Part shown: one piece after another, positions 29,563 to 38,393 of the stretch
Layout of the letters: each line of letters opens with the position of its first letter
Numbering within the stretch: the first letter of the stretch is position 1
DNA from: CAZLIC01 sp964559535
Lineage (GTDB): Bacteria; Pseudomonadota; Alphaproteobacteria; Rhodobacterales; Rhodobacteraceae
Direction of reading: 5' to 3'
NCBI GenBank assembly: GCA_964559535.1
Contig: CAZLIC010000027.1
Coordinates: 1-47,472, forward strand
Length of the DNA stretch: 47,472 nucleotides
Position numbers and translations under genes: made by a program
Notes under the pieces: generated by a model
What the model was told of the DNA's origin: nothing
What the model saw: the letters and a program-made list of their open reading frames with translations, nothing else
Database searches by the model: none

Positions 29563-30536
29563 TGGACGATCGGCCGAGTTTCCTCGGGACATACCTGACT
29601 CCGATCGCGCCCCTGTTCCTGCGGGATGATCTTGTTGAGGTAGCGATCAATCCCGACGGAAAGGTCTGGATCGAGCGAAAGGGCGCGACCCACATGGAGC
29701 GGGTCGCGAATCTGTCCATCGACCGGGTCCTGTCGACCAATCTCGGTCAGGCCATCGCTTCTGCCGTCGGCGTGCAATTCTCGGAGAAAAAGCCGACCGT
29801 CTCCGGGAAGATCGTCTGGGGCGACATGGCGATCCGGGCACAGGTTGTGGCACCGCCGATCGTGGAAGGCGGGATGGCCATTACTTTCCGGCCGTTCAAG
29901 GTTGCGGCCGATAAGCTGATCGAACCGCGGCTCTTGAATGGGAGCCTCGTCGATCTCGATGCCAAGCGTCGGGAAAGGGCAGGGGAGGCAATGAGGCTGG
30001 CCGAGGCTGGGCAGGTCGCCGATGCGATGCGGCTTTGTGTAGAGGAACGGATGAACATCCTGATCTCCGGTGGCACCTCTACTGGCAAAACGACATTCGC
30101 ACGGTCCTTGTTATCGATGGTGGATTCAGACGAGCGGATCCTGACGATCGAGGATGCCTACGAGCTCTTCCCCCGGCAGGAGAACGCCGTGGCACTCAAG
30201 GCGGATCGTGGTGCCCAAGGCGAACGGACGCCTGCTCGTCTCCTCGAGGCCTCTCTCCGGATGCGGCCGGACCGGATCATCCTTGGCGAGCTGCGGGGGG
30301 AGGAAAGCCGGACTTTCCTCGAAGCGATCAACACCGGGCACGGCGGGTCGTTCACGACGATCCACGCCGACACGGCGCGAAAAGCCATAGACCGGTTGGC
30401 GATCATGGTCATGGCTGCCGGGCTGGGTATGGAGTTCGAAGAGGTGAAGAGGTACTGCGAGGGAAGCGTGGACCTGGTGGTGCAGCTTTCACGGCAGGGT
30501 GGGCGGCGTGGGGTGGCGGAGATACTGTGTATGTGA
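29562..30536 (+). CDS. virB11: T4SS ATPase VirB11
   Basis: This is a 324-residue hexameric secretion ATPase. Walker A is SGGTSTGKTT (about residues 169-178). The Asp box (EDAYELF), Walker B-like region (MRPDRIILGELRGEES) and His box (NTGHGGSFTTIHADT) are all present. The ATG shares its first base with the virB10 stop. VirB11 works with VirB4 and VirD4 to switch between pilus assembly and DNA transfer. It is the last gene of the virB operon; the next gene is on the other strand. Confidence 0.95.
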   Translation: MDDRPSFLGTYLTPIAPLFLRDDLVEVAINPDGKVWIERKGATHMERVANLSIDRVLSTNLGQAIASAVGVQFSEKKPTVSGKIVWGDMAIRAQVVAPPIVEGGMAITFRPFKVAADKLIEPRLLNGSLVDLDAKRRERAGEAMRLAEAGQVADAMRLCVEERMNILISGGTSTGKTTFARSLLSMVDSDERILTIEDAYELFPRQENAVALKADRGAQGERTPARLLEASLRMRPDRIILGELRGEESRTFLEAINTGHGGSFTTIHADTARKAIDRLAIMVMAAGLGMEFEEVKRYCEGSVDLVVQLSRQGGRRGVAEILCM

Positions 30537-30762
30537 GGGTCGAGAAGGGCGGCAACCAGCCGTTCGCCGCTTACCGGAGTGGACTCTGGTCAAACAGCGA
30601 AAAGAGACATCCAGCCAAGCTAGTCCGGCAGGTGTCGAGATGATCCACACCGAAGGCGCAGAGCGGAACCTCGCCGAATTCCGACCAAGAAGAAATTGCC
30701 CGCAGGGTTGCAAAAAAGTACTCGCTGGCGCATCGCCGTCAATCACCCGTCGGCTACGATCG
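30537..30762. other. Gap between virB11 and the CHAT gene
   Basis: No gene or clear terminator was seen in this 226 bp. The composition shifts from GC-rich to AT-richer between about 30700 and 30780, which marks the left edge of the inserted CHAT segment. No flanking repeat was found. Confidence 0.5.
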
Positions 30763-32895
30763 TTAACAGTAGAGGGTTGCAGCACCCCACGACAATATGT
30801 TTTCCAATCGAGGCTTAGCGTGATCGGAAGCCAAAATACTTAAGACTTTGTGATCGTGGAGAACTTCCGACAGGTGGGAAACTATCTTGTCTTGAGAACG
30901 TAATATTTCTCGCGACTGACTTAGGCCCTCGATCAAACCTCGATCACTCAAACATGAGAAATATACAACACCGAACGCCAACGCAGCGTACGTATCAATC
31001 GGCCAATTGTGAGTGACTGTCGCTTGAACATCTGTTGTAATGGCGCTGGCCATTCCAGTCGACCCGATACCGCCAATCATTCTCGCCGCTCCACCGCTAC
31101 AGATATTTGCAACGATGACCCGCGCTCGATCCGGTGCCGGAAGGCAGGAGAAATCCTCCAAATTGAAAACATCAAAGTTGTCGAGCACAAGACCGCTTTT
31201 CAAGACATCATTAGGGTCATGATTTCCGTGACCAGTTATCCACAAAAGGTCGTAGTTCCCAGTCGACCAATACTCTTGAAAATCCTTTTTGCTGAAAGCC
31301 CCCCCCCAAACTTGGACATCTATTCCCATTGCCAATCCAATTTTCGAAATCGCGTCAACTTCGACCTCAGTGGTTTGCGTCTCCCCGGGCCAGATCATAA
31401 TACGTTCAATCTTAGGAGCCGCAAAACGAGATGAAAGCGAGATATTTTGTGATAGCCCCTGAATGACGTCTCTATCCACCAGCGGAGTTAGTGGAACAGG
31501 ATGATTCGGGAAGGGGAGTAAGAATCTTAGATTGACTTCCTTTTTGAAAACCCTCGACACCTCCCTAATTTTATAGTGGTCAAGGACCTGTTCTTCCAAT
31601 GCTGGACCATGTGCCCGGGCTGGAGCACCGCGAAGCCTGGAATCAATTTCTGGACTTCTATCACCGGCAGGTCCGCGAAAATAATCATTAAATGCTTCTG
31701 ACGCGACGCCAAGCATCTGCTCAAGGCTAGAGCGAACGTCTTGTTTGCCTGGTGACCACGTCATGTCAGGCCCAACCCAGGTAACGCCGTCGCCGTTGTT
31801 AGGCATAACAATAAGTGTCTGGTATGCCATCTCCGGATCGTATGGCTTTCCGTACCAAGCACTGAGCAGTTCTATCACTGCACCCAAATCTGCGGCCTTA
31901 CTGAGCAGTAGAAGTAGCGGATAGAGGAGCGTAATGCGCGCCTCCATCACTATATCCGACCTTATTCTACTTCTTTGGCTGCCCTCAACTTCGGCACGAA
32001 ACTTCTGTATCTCTTGCCTGACCTCAACTCTTCGTTCAAGCCACGTCTCGTAGCAGTTTGTTGCAACCGTCAAAAACTGAAGGCGCTGATGATCACGAAA
32101 CCCTGCTGGATAGGTTGCAAGAGCATGTGCGGCGACCTCCTCTGGAGGTCTCTTAGAGTATTTTGACCCAGGGCCGATTAGCAAGCTGGCGAACAGGACT
32201 CTCCTTTTGTCGGTAGTCGATGGCATTTCCAGCCAACTCTCGACTGATTCTATAAGATCGGGAAGAGCCTCATGGTCGACATGTGCGGCCCAGTTTATTA
32301 GGAAAACTAGTGCCTCTACTCCGATTTCCGCGTTCGGGCCATCTGCTTCCGACACAGCATGCCCCAAGCAATAGTAGAAATGATTCTTGGCAAGCTCATC
32401 CAATCCCCCGAACTTCACCGCAACGTAGTAGGCGGATGCAATCCAATCGACGAGGAACTGAATGGCGAAATTGTTTATCTGCTCGCTTGCACCATCAAAG
32501 GGTGGGAGAAAGAAGTCAGCTTCTTCTCCCCCGCCACCAATTTTGTAGTTTCTTGATATCGACCATAGTATCCAATCATATGCTTGGGAAAACTCTCCTA
32601 TGCTTTTGAGGCGATGAATGAAGGGTTGCGAGACGGCAAACTTTATAGCATCTATCACAAGAAGATCCCGCTCTCTGATCGCCGAAGCTGTCAAAGCGGA
32701 GAGATCACTTCGCAGAATAGATCCGCACTCAAGAAAGTAGCTCTGCTCAAACTTCTGAGATGAAATAGCATCCTGAAACAATGCGTACGCAAGCTGCAAG
32801 CCTGCTTCGTCGCTCCAGTCAAAATCACCTTTCCAAGAAATCTTCGAAGGTTGGATATTACTGTAGTTCGGAAACATATCTTTAAGTGATGACAT
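30763..32895 (-). CDS. CHAT-domain (caspase-like) protease with helical N-terminal region
   Basis: This is a 710-residue protein of unknown substrate. Residues about 490-705 look like a CHAT peptidase domain: YDLLWITGHGNHDPND gives the catalytic His (about 556), and ARVIVANICSGGAARMIGG gives the catalytic Cys (about 599). The region after it (ATVTHNWPIDTYAALAFGVVYF, then LIEGLSQSREIL) follows the family pattern. The first 450 residues are helical, with no recognisable repeat, membrane or nucleotide motif. The gene is visibly AT-richer than its neighbours and has no transfer role, so it is horizontally acquired cargo. CHAT proteases are effectors in several bacterial immune and abortive-infection systems; a defence role here is inference. 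The ATG at 32895 is preferred to starts 6 or more bases upstream. Confidence 0.8.
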   Translation of the reverse strand: MSSLKDMFPNYSNIQPSKISWKGDFDWSDEAGLQLAYALFQDAISSQKFEQSYFLECGSILRSDLSALTASAIRERDLLVIDAIKFAVSQPFIHRLKSIGEFSQAYDWILWSISRNYKIGGGGEEADFFLPPFDGASEQINNFAIQFLVDWIASAYYVAVKFGGLDELAKNHFYYCLGHAVSEADGPNAEIGVEALVFLINWAAHVDHEALPDLIESVESWLEMPSTTDKRRVLFASLLIGPGSKYSKRPPEEVAAHALATYPAGFRDHQRLQFLTVATNCYETWLERRVEVRQEIQKFRAEVEGSQRSRIRSDIVMEARITLLYPLLLLLSKAADLGAVIELLSAWYGKPYDPEMAYQTLIVMPNNGDGVTWVGPDMTWSPGKQDVRSSLEQMLGVASEAFNDYFRGPAGDRSPEIDSRLRGAPARAHGPALEEQVLDHYKIREVSRVFKKEVNLRFLLPFPNHPVPLTPLVDRDVIQGLSQNISLSSRFAAPKIERIMIWPGETQTTEVEVDAISKIGLAMGIDVQVWGGAFSKKDFQEYWSTGNYDLLWITGHGNHDPNDVLKSGLVLDNFDVFNLEDFSCLPAPDRARVIVANICSGGAARMIGGIGSTGMASAITTDVQATVTHNWPIDTYAALAFGVVYFSCLSDRGLIEGLSQSREILRSQDKIVSHLSEVLHDHKVLSILASDHAKPRLENILSWGAATLYC

Positions 32896-32912
32896 TATCA
32901 CTGACTCTCTGG

Positions 32913-33041
32913 TTAAATTCTAGAATACTTCCGAAGCGCGTTGGGCAGCAGCGAGGGTTTCATGACCTTGAAAACAGTTGGCATCACTATCATACCCAAA
33001 AGAATAGCCTGAGCTTCATCAAGAAGGAACTCCGATTTCCT
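32913..33041 (-). CDS. Short AT-rich frame just upstream of the CHAT gene
   Basis: An open frame ends at 32913, 18 bases before the CHAT start. Its AT-rich part encodes about 42 residues, VKRKSEFLLDEAQAILLGMI and onward, with a hydrophobic stretch. There is no convincing start codon or ribosome binding site, and upstream of about 33041 the sequence becomes GC-rich. It is probably the surviving 3' end of a gene that preceded the CHAT gene in its original locus. It could also be a small partner peptide. Confidence 0.3.
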   Translation of the reverse strand, partial: RKSEFLLDEAQAILLGMIVMPTVFKVMKPSLLPNALRKYSRI

Positions 33042-33142
33042 TTTGACGCTGCGGCGCTGCACCGGGTCGGCCCGTGAATTCCCGCTTTGGGCCGATATCT
33101 GCCCATGTGAGAATGCGGTAAGGTGCACCGACGATGCGCCGG

Positions 33143-34987
33143 TTAGACCCGCGCTGGTACCTTCCGTGTGCGCTTGGCGCTGTCCGAAATATGCCGAAAC
33201 ACCCGTGCCGCGTCTCCGAAGGCCTCGGAGCCCGCTGGTCCAGCGGATGCAGTTAAGCCTGACAGCTTCCCAACAGGCGCTGGCCTGCTTTCCGCCCCGC
33301 CTCCTTGTATTGTCGGCAACGCCTTCCCCTTCCGCGCCCGGTCAATCGGCCCAAAGTGCCAATCCTCGTAGTACCGGATGTGCCGCGCCCGGATCGGGTA
33401 CTGCCCCTCGGGCAGCACCAGCACCTCATCCAGCGGAAACCGTAGTATCTGGTTTGCCGAAATCAGCGGCCGCTCTTCCGACCGCCTGCTGACATTGGCA
33501 CTGTCCTCCAAGGCCCGGACACGCGACTGGCTTTCAGTCACGGCGGTGATTGTGGACCGCCCCAAGGCATTCGACAGCACCTCGGCGGTGCGGTCATCCT
33601 GCGGCGTCATGTAGATCTGGACACCAGCCCCACCCTGCAGGGATCGCCGACCGGTTTCTCCATAGATGTCGTCCAAACCAGGAATGGTCTGGGAGATGAT
33701 GAAGAACCGGCCGCCGAAACTGCGGATGGTCTTGATGGAAGAGAGGACGAGGGGCTGGCGGCCGAGCTGGTCGAACTCGTCCATCAGGAACATGACCGCA
33801 TGGGGTTCGTCCGGTCCCGGCTCACGCCGCTGGAGGGAGGCGATGGCATCCGCGAAGAGAAGGCGGACGAGGGGGGCCAAGGTTTTCAGGTGCTCGGGCT
33901 GAACGACGATATAGAGGCTTTGGGGATCGCGGCGGAACGTCGAGAAGTCAAAGTCGCTGGCCGAGGTCACACGGTCGACTGCGGGGTCATTCCAAAGCTC
34001 GAGACCAGAGCCTTGGATGACCGACACATAGGCCCCGAGGGTTTTTTCCGGGACGTCGGCCATCTCGAGAAAGGTGCGGGAGACGATCGGGATGTTCGTC
34101 GTCTCGGCAATGGCCGTGTAGCTCTTCTTCTTGTCGCCGCCCCCGGCCATGATCTCGCCTGCAAAGCCCAAAGTCGGGCGGCGCTGTTCTATGGCGTAAA
34201 GGCAGGAGGCAATGAACAGGCGCTTGCCGGCATTAAAGAAGCTCTGCGCACTTTCGCCTTCCGGGATGAGGAAGAGGTCGGCCATCGAGTTCAGCGCGGT
34301 ATACTGACGCTCGGCGGAGGGAACGGCGGCGATCCGGGCGAGGGGGTTGAACCGGTGCGACCCACGGTCCTCATCGAAGGGCGAGAAGTACCAGATGCCG
34401 TTCTTCAGCCCATGCTTGCGATGGATCGAGGTCTTCGCGAAGTTCTCGCCCTTCACGTCGAGGATGATCGCCGAGCCTGAAAAGTGCAGAAGGTTCGGGA
34501 TGACGAAGCCGACGCCCTTCCCGCGACCCGTTGGAGCGATCATCATCGCATGCGGGAAGCGGTCCGGCGGCGCCATCACGAAGGGCGCGTCGGATTTCGG
34601 GAGACCGAGCTTGCCGAAGATGAAGCCGTTCTGATCGAGGGTTCCGACCATGTGGTTGCGCTTCAACTCGCGGCGCGACTGGAAATGCGCGTCGTCATAT
34701 TGGTTGAGCCGCCCGCGATGCACTCCGGCAAGTCCGACCAGCGTCAGCGCGACAGTCACGGCGCCGGTGATGATCAGCGCGCCCTGCAGGACCGAAGGCC
34801 GTGCGGCGAGGTCGGCCCAGGCGTAGCGAAGGAACCAGGGGCCTATCGGGCTAAGCGTATCGAGGCTCTCCCGGAAGGCAGTGATCACGTAGATCGTCGC
34901 CAGCATGCCGCCGATGTAGAGACCGGTCAGCAGGCCAAGGAGCAGCGCCAGCGGATACCGCCATGCGGTGTCGAGGTTCGAGAGCAT
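33143..34987 (-). CDS. virD4: Type IV coupling protein VirD4 (TraG)
   Basis: This is a 614-residue coupling ATPase. It has two N-terminal membrane helices (YPLALLLGLLTGLYIGGML; LIITGAVTVALTLVGLAGV), Walker A APTGRGKG at about residues 151-158, Walker B VMFLMDEFDQLG, and the family motifs IILDVKGENF and FFIISQTIPGLDDIYG. Start at 34987 (MLSNLDTAWRYP) has a GAGG site upstream; a longer frame overlaps the relaxase gene antisense of nothing useful. It brings the relaxase-DNA complex to the VirB channel. It is transcribed convergent to virB, with the relaxase gene upstream. Confidence 0.95.
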   Translation of the reverse strand: MLSNLDTAWRYPLALLLGLLTGLYIGGMLATIYVITAFRESLDTLSPIGPWFLRYAWADLAARPSVLQGALIITGAVTVALTLVGLAGVHRGRLNQYDDAHFQSRRELKRNHMVGTLDQNGFIFGKLGLPKSDAPFVMAPPDRFPHAMMIAPTGRGKGVGFVIPNLLHFSGSAIILDVKGENFAKTSIHRKHGLKNGIWYFSPFDEDRGSHRFNPLARIAAVPSAERQYTALNSMADLFLIPEGESAQSFFNAGKRLFIASCLYAIEQRRPTLGFAGEIMAGGGDKKKSYTAIAETTNIPIVSRTFLEMADVPEKTLGAYVSVIQGSGLELWNDPAVDRVTSASDFDFSTFRRDPQSLYIVVQPEHLKTLAPLVRLLFADAIASLQRREPGPDEPHAVMFLMDEFDQLGRQPLVLSSIKTIRSFGGRFFIISQTIPGLDDIYGETGRRSLQGGAGVQIYMTPQDDRTAEVLSNALGRSTITAVTESQSRVRALEDSANVSRRSEERPLISANQILRFPLDEVLVLPEGQYPIRARHIRYYEDWHFGPIDRARKGKALPTIQGGGAESRPAPVGKLSGLTASAGPAGSEAFGDAARVFRHISDSAKRTRKVPARV

Positions 34988-34998
34988 AGGTCTGTCCC

Positions 34999-36876
34999 TC
35001 AGAGTTCGTGGCCGGTGTCGCGTTCGGCGGAACGGTCGCGCCGCCCAAGTTCGGCGGCACGATGCTGCGCCCGTGCCAGGTCGGCCCAAGGCCCGACTTC
35101 GCTCGACTGGCCGAGGTCACCCTCATTCTTCAGCTCATGTGCAACGGCGGCCCGGAGTGCTGGATCTCGGACCTGCTCGTTGAGCGGAGCGAGGTCCCCG
35201 GACCGAACGCGGTCCAGGTCCTCGGGCTTCAGGGTGTCGTGCATCCGATCGACGATGGCCTCGAGTGCGGGCACCTCTGACAGGCGCAAATGCCGATCGG
35301 CGGTGAGGAGTTGATCCTTTGCCAGAGCTTCGGTCAGGGCAGGGTCCAGATCGAGGCCCTTGAGCGCGCCATCGATCTCCTGACCGAGCGTACGCTCTGT
35401 CTCCATCCAGAACACCTTCTGCATCGTGTTCGGCTGGGCGTCGATCCAGCTTGCCCTCTGCCCTTCGCTGCGTTCCGCCAACGTGAACCGTGCAACCATT
35501 TCCTCGACGGACGTGCCTGCGATACGAAGCTCGTCCTCCCGAATGGAAAAGAGCGCCGACAACCTCTCGCCCACCTCTTCCCGGACATGCGCCAGCGTGG
35601 CGCGCAGTCCGGCGTCGAGCGAGACGCCCTCCGTGATGCCCTGTTCCAGTCGTGCCAGCGAGGCGAGGGTCGGGTTATGGTAAGGGTCGTCACCTTGATC
35701 CAAGGTCCGGGCATGTTGGGCCAGAAGCAGGTTGTCGGGGGCTAGATTCAGCGAGGCCCGAGCCTGTTCGGCGAAACTACGCTCCAACGCGACCCGCTCC
35801 GCCGAGGGTTCCATGGCGCGGATCGCCTCCCAGGCCTCGGTGGCCGAAGCGACCATCTCGCTGCGCGCAGCTTCAATCCGCGCGGCGGGATCGCCCTCTG
35901 CGTGAAGCGAGAGATCGGGCATCAGGGGAACTCCTTGTCTGAGAGCGGCGGCGGAGGCGCCAAGCGCCACCGCCAGCCGGGAAAGGTAGGAAGAGGCACT
36001 CGCTTCGGTGCCCGTTGCGGCGGCAAGACCGGCGAGGTCGCCTAAGCTTTCGTATTCGCGGGCGAAGCCCTGCAACGCGGCAAGCCGTCGGCTCCGCTCC
36101 CGATCGGACAGCGGCGGCGGGGCAGGGGGTGTGGGCTTCCCACCCTCTCGCGATGCTCGCAGTTCGGACTGGCGCGGCGGGTTCTCGATGATGCCGCGGG
36201 AGAGGCGCGACGAGGCGAGGATGTTCAGCCCATGCGACTGGCTGATCTCAGCGTGAAGCTCGCGCATCACATCGAAGTTCAGCGCGGCATGACGACAGAT
36301 CGACAGGAACCGGCCTTCCTCGATGCCATGCTTGTCGACCACGAAATGCGCATGCAGGTGGTCGGTGTCCATGTGCAGGGCAGCGACATAGCGCCAGACA
36401 TCCCCATACTCACCAGACCCGAACACGGCCTGACCCCATTCCCGGGCGATGACCTCGGCGCGCTCTGCGTCCGCCCCCCGCGGGAAACTAAGGACGATGT
36501 GATCGGCATGTCCCCGGCGCGGTGCACCTGTCCAGGTTGAAGACCAGATATCCGCCGTCCGGCCCGTTCGCGATGGATCGAAGTCACGCTCATAACCCGC
36601 CAGATTGCACCAGGTGCTCTGCACCCCGTCTTCCCGGGCCACATAGTCGAGAAGGCGCTTCAGCTCCTGCGGCGTTCGGGCACTGCCACCCGCAATTCGT
36701 TTGACGACCGACTGCCAACCACGCGGCCCGCCAGCGTTTCGCAGGAGTGCCCGGGTCTGGCGTTCCTTGCGCGTGCCGAGCCGAGACGACGCGCCGCCTT
36801 CTCCGCCGCGCCCACGACGCCGATCGTCGAGAACATGACCGAGAACCAGATCCTCGACGGAAGGCGACCGGGTCAT
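34999..36876 (-). CDS. Relaxase / mobilization nuclease (VirD2/MobP-like)
   Basis: This is a 625-residue relaxase that should nick oriT and pilot the strand. The N-terminal catalytic domain shows a Tyr in RLLDYVAREDG (about residue 78), HIVLSFPRG, and the metal-binding triad HMDTDHLHAHFVVDKHG (168-184). The C-terminal 400 residues are helical and acidic, with no helicase motif, and probably carry the translocation signal. The start overlaps the mobC stop by four bases (ATGA), and virD4 begins 11 bases past its stop, so mobC-relaxase-virD4 is one operon. Confidence 0.93.
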   Translation of the reverse strand: MTRSPSVEDLVLGHVLDDRRRGRGGEGGASSRLGTRKERQTRALLRNAGGPRGWQSVVKRIAGGSARTPQELKRLLDYVAREDGVQSTWCNLAGYERDFDPSRTGRTADIWSSTWTGAPRRGHADHIVLSFPRGADAERAEVIAREWGQAVFGSGEYGDVWRYVAALHMDTDHLHAHFVVDKHGIEEGRFLSICRHAALNFDVMRELHAEISQSHGLNILASSRLSRGIIENPPRQSELRASREGGKPTPPAPPPLSDRERSRRLAALQGFAREYESLGDLAGLAAATGTEASASSYLSRLAVALGASAAALRQGVPLMPDLSLHAEGDPAARIEAARSEMVASATEAWEAIRAMEPSAERVALERSFAEQARASLNLAPDNLLLAQHARTLDQGDDPYHNPTLASLARLEQGITEGVSLDAGLRATLAHVREEVGERLSALFSIREDELRIAGTSVEEMVARFTLAERSEGQRASWIDAQPNTMQKVFWMETERTLGQEIDGALKGLDLDPALTEALAKDQLLTADRHLRLSEVPALEAIVDRMHDTLKPEDLDRVRSGDLAPLNEQVRDPALRAAVAHELKNEGDLGQSSEVGPWADLARAQHRAAELGRRDRSAERDTGHEL

Positions 36877-37436
36877 TTCGGCGCCTCGGCAGAAGTATCA
36901 GCGGCAAGAGCGAAAGGAGAGGTTGGATCACCAAGTCCCTGCTTGGCCCTCAGCGCCGAGAGGAGGTGGACAACTTCTTCGACAAGGTCGTCGACCCGCG
37001 CTCCGACCTTGCGCACCAGAGCGGCATCGCGGGCGTTCCAGGTCAGGCGTCCGACTGCCCCCAGACGGGCGATCTGGTTGAGGTTGTTGCCGACGGCTGA
37101 CAACTCGCGCCGGGCTGCAGCGATGGCATCAAGCTCGTCTGCCTGGATGGCCAGACGATCGCTTGCCTGTCTGACCAGATGCCGGATTGCCTCGGAAACC
37201 GTCAGACCGCTTGCCTCGGCAACCGCCTGAAAGACTGCATGCTCGTCTTCCGTGATGCGGATGTTCAGCTTGACCGAAAGCCGCCGCACCTCTTTCCGGT
37301 CAAGGCTGCCCTTGATGCGTGATAGTGCCTGGCGGGACCTGCCCATCGACCTCGCCACGGCCGCAACGCTCTCGCCAGCGAGGAGCCGCGCCGTGATGGC
37401 GGCGGTCTCAGCAGAGGTCAGGCGTGAGCGTGGCAT
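36873..37436 (-). CDS. mobC: MobC-like relaxosome accessory protein with N-terminal HTH
   Basis: This is a 187-residue protein. Residues 1-about 45 (LTSAETAAITARLLAGESVA, then ARSMGRSRQALSRIK) look like a homeodomain-type HTH. The rest resembles MobC/ribbon-helix-helix accessory proteins (RRLSVKLNIRITEDEHAVFQ, LTVSEAIRHLVRQ, LSAVGNNLNQIARLGAVGRL). MobC proteins help open DNA at nic for the relaxase. The ATG at 37436 is chosen over a frame starting 45 bases upstream, inside an inverted repeat. The extra HTH could give sequence-specific oriT binding or autoregulation. Confidence 0.85.
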   Translation of the reverse strand: MPRSRLTSAETAAITARLLAGESVAAVARSMGRSRQALSRIKGSLDRKEVRRLSVKLNIRITEDEHAVFQAVAEASGLTVSEAIRHLVRQASDRLAIQADELDAIAAARRELSAVGNNLNQIARLGAVGRLTWNARDAALVRKVGARVDDLVEEVVHLLSALRAKQGLGDPTSPFALAADTSAEAPK

Positions 37437-37442
37437 TGCATC

Positions 37443-37461
37443 ATTACATGTGTTTTGTAAT
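37443..37461. promoter_or_regulatory. Inverted repeat just upstream of mobC
   Basis: ATTACA and TGTAAT are 7 bases apart, directly before the mobC start. This is a possible MobC autoregulatory or relaxosome-binding site, judged from position. Confidence 0.4.
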
Positions 37462-37502
37462 CGTTGCGCATCATGTACCACACATCACCGTTCCTGCCAA
37501 CC

Positions 37503-37572
37503 GTCCTCACCGGCCGGTTTCCGCTCCTCCGTAGAGGAGCCCGCGTGCGGAAACCGGACAGCCGGTGAGGAC
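37503..37572. other. Nested 70-bp palindrome, candidate oriT
   Basis: The outer arms GTCCTCACCGGC (37503-37514) and GCCGGTGAGGAC (37561-37572) are perfect. Directly inside, CGGTTTCCGC (37515-37524) pairs with GCGGAAACCG (37547-37556). A third hairpin, GCTCCTC-cgta-GAGGAGC (37523-37540), fills the centre. It lies 67 bp upstream of mobC. oriT regions typically carry inverted repeats next to relaxosome genes, so this is the best oriT candidate in the window. It is unlikely to be a terminator, because no gene is read into it. Confidence 0.5.
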
Positions 37573-38393
37573 TCATTATGGCGTCAGGGGTCGGCGGCTT
37601 GCCCGCCGACTGCATCCCTGCGCCCCCGGTCGTCAGGCCTCCATTCAAAGCGAGACCACAGAGGTCGAGCGTTTTGAAACGTTGGACTTTGCGAAAGACC
37701 GCACTCCTTCCGCGAGGGGCTGCCGGGAACAGCCTGGCGTCCGAAAGGAGGGCTTCCCGGAAAGGGAAGAAGGGCGTTTGACTGCTTCGGCGAAACCTCC
37801 GAAGCCTGGGCGGGGCGGACCAAGAAGTGTACCCCGCAGGAAGTCTCTCGCCCGACTGAGACTGCATCAGAGCTGCGCTGGTCGAACCGGCAAGCAGGCA
37901 GACAGGCAAGCGGGCAGAATGTCCGACATGCAGGCGGTTGACTGTTCAAGCCAGGCACCGACACAGGCGATGGCCCGCTGTCGCCCTGCCTTCAGATCAA
38001 CCGTACGGACAGGTTCCAACGCAGGTATGCAGCCTGTCACCTAGGCAGGCATGCAGACATGCAAACCGTCATGCGGGCCGAAAGGCAGATGGCCACGACT
38101 GTGAGCAGGCCGAAGGAACGCTCGGACGCCGCGCCGCAGCATTCTGGTTGCGGGAATCCTCAAGAAACATGAAGGTCTCACCGAAGTGTTACAACCTCCA
38201 GCACATCCCATTTGACCTCTCCGCAACCTTATGCCTAAACGGCGCACCGAACGTCGGTCGGATTAGTGACGCCTTTACAACGGCTTCGCTCGGTCCTGGC
38301 TTGTCTTCGGCGCATCGCCTTCCGTTGCGTCATGAAAGAGCGCCGGGCGTCGGTGCAAGGGGTATCGAGTACCGTTTGTGGAGGCGTCATTTC

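Larger units (their letters stand above)
37437..38393. other. Gene-free interval between divergent mobC and virC1: candidate oriT region
   Basis: About 957 bp without a convincing gene separate the mobC operon and the virC1 gene. It holds an ATTACA/TGTAAT repeat next to mobC (37443-37461), the large nested palindrome at 37503-37572, a CGTTT/AAACG repeat at 37670-37681, and from about 37886 to 38070 many degenerate copies of CAGGCA and GCAGACA. Divergent promoters for both sides must be here. The region fits an oriT-containing control region. A nic consensus was not identified. Confidence 0.55.

Noticed and set aside
30600..33140. Direct or inverted repeats flanking the CHAT gene that would show transposition
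   Set aside because: No convincing matching sequence was found between the two borders by eye.
37503..37572. Intrinsic terminator
   Set aside because: No gene reads into it from either side, and there is no T-run; it lies between divergent genes.
37886..38070. CRISPR-like array
   Set aside because: The repeated words are short, irregular and not separated by constant-length spacers; no cas genes are present.
37565..38100. Short plus- and minus-strand frames in the mobC-virC1 gap
   Set aside because: They traverse repeated CAGGCA words and the palindrome, lack start signals and show no protein-like pattern.
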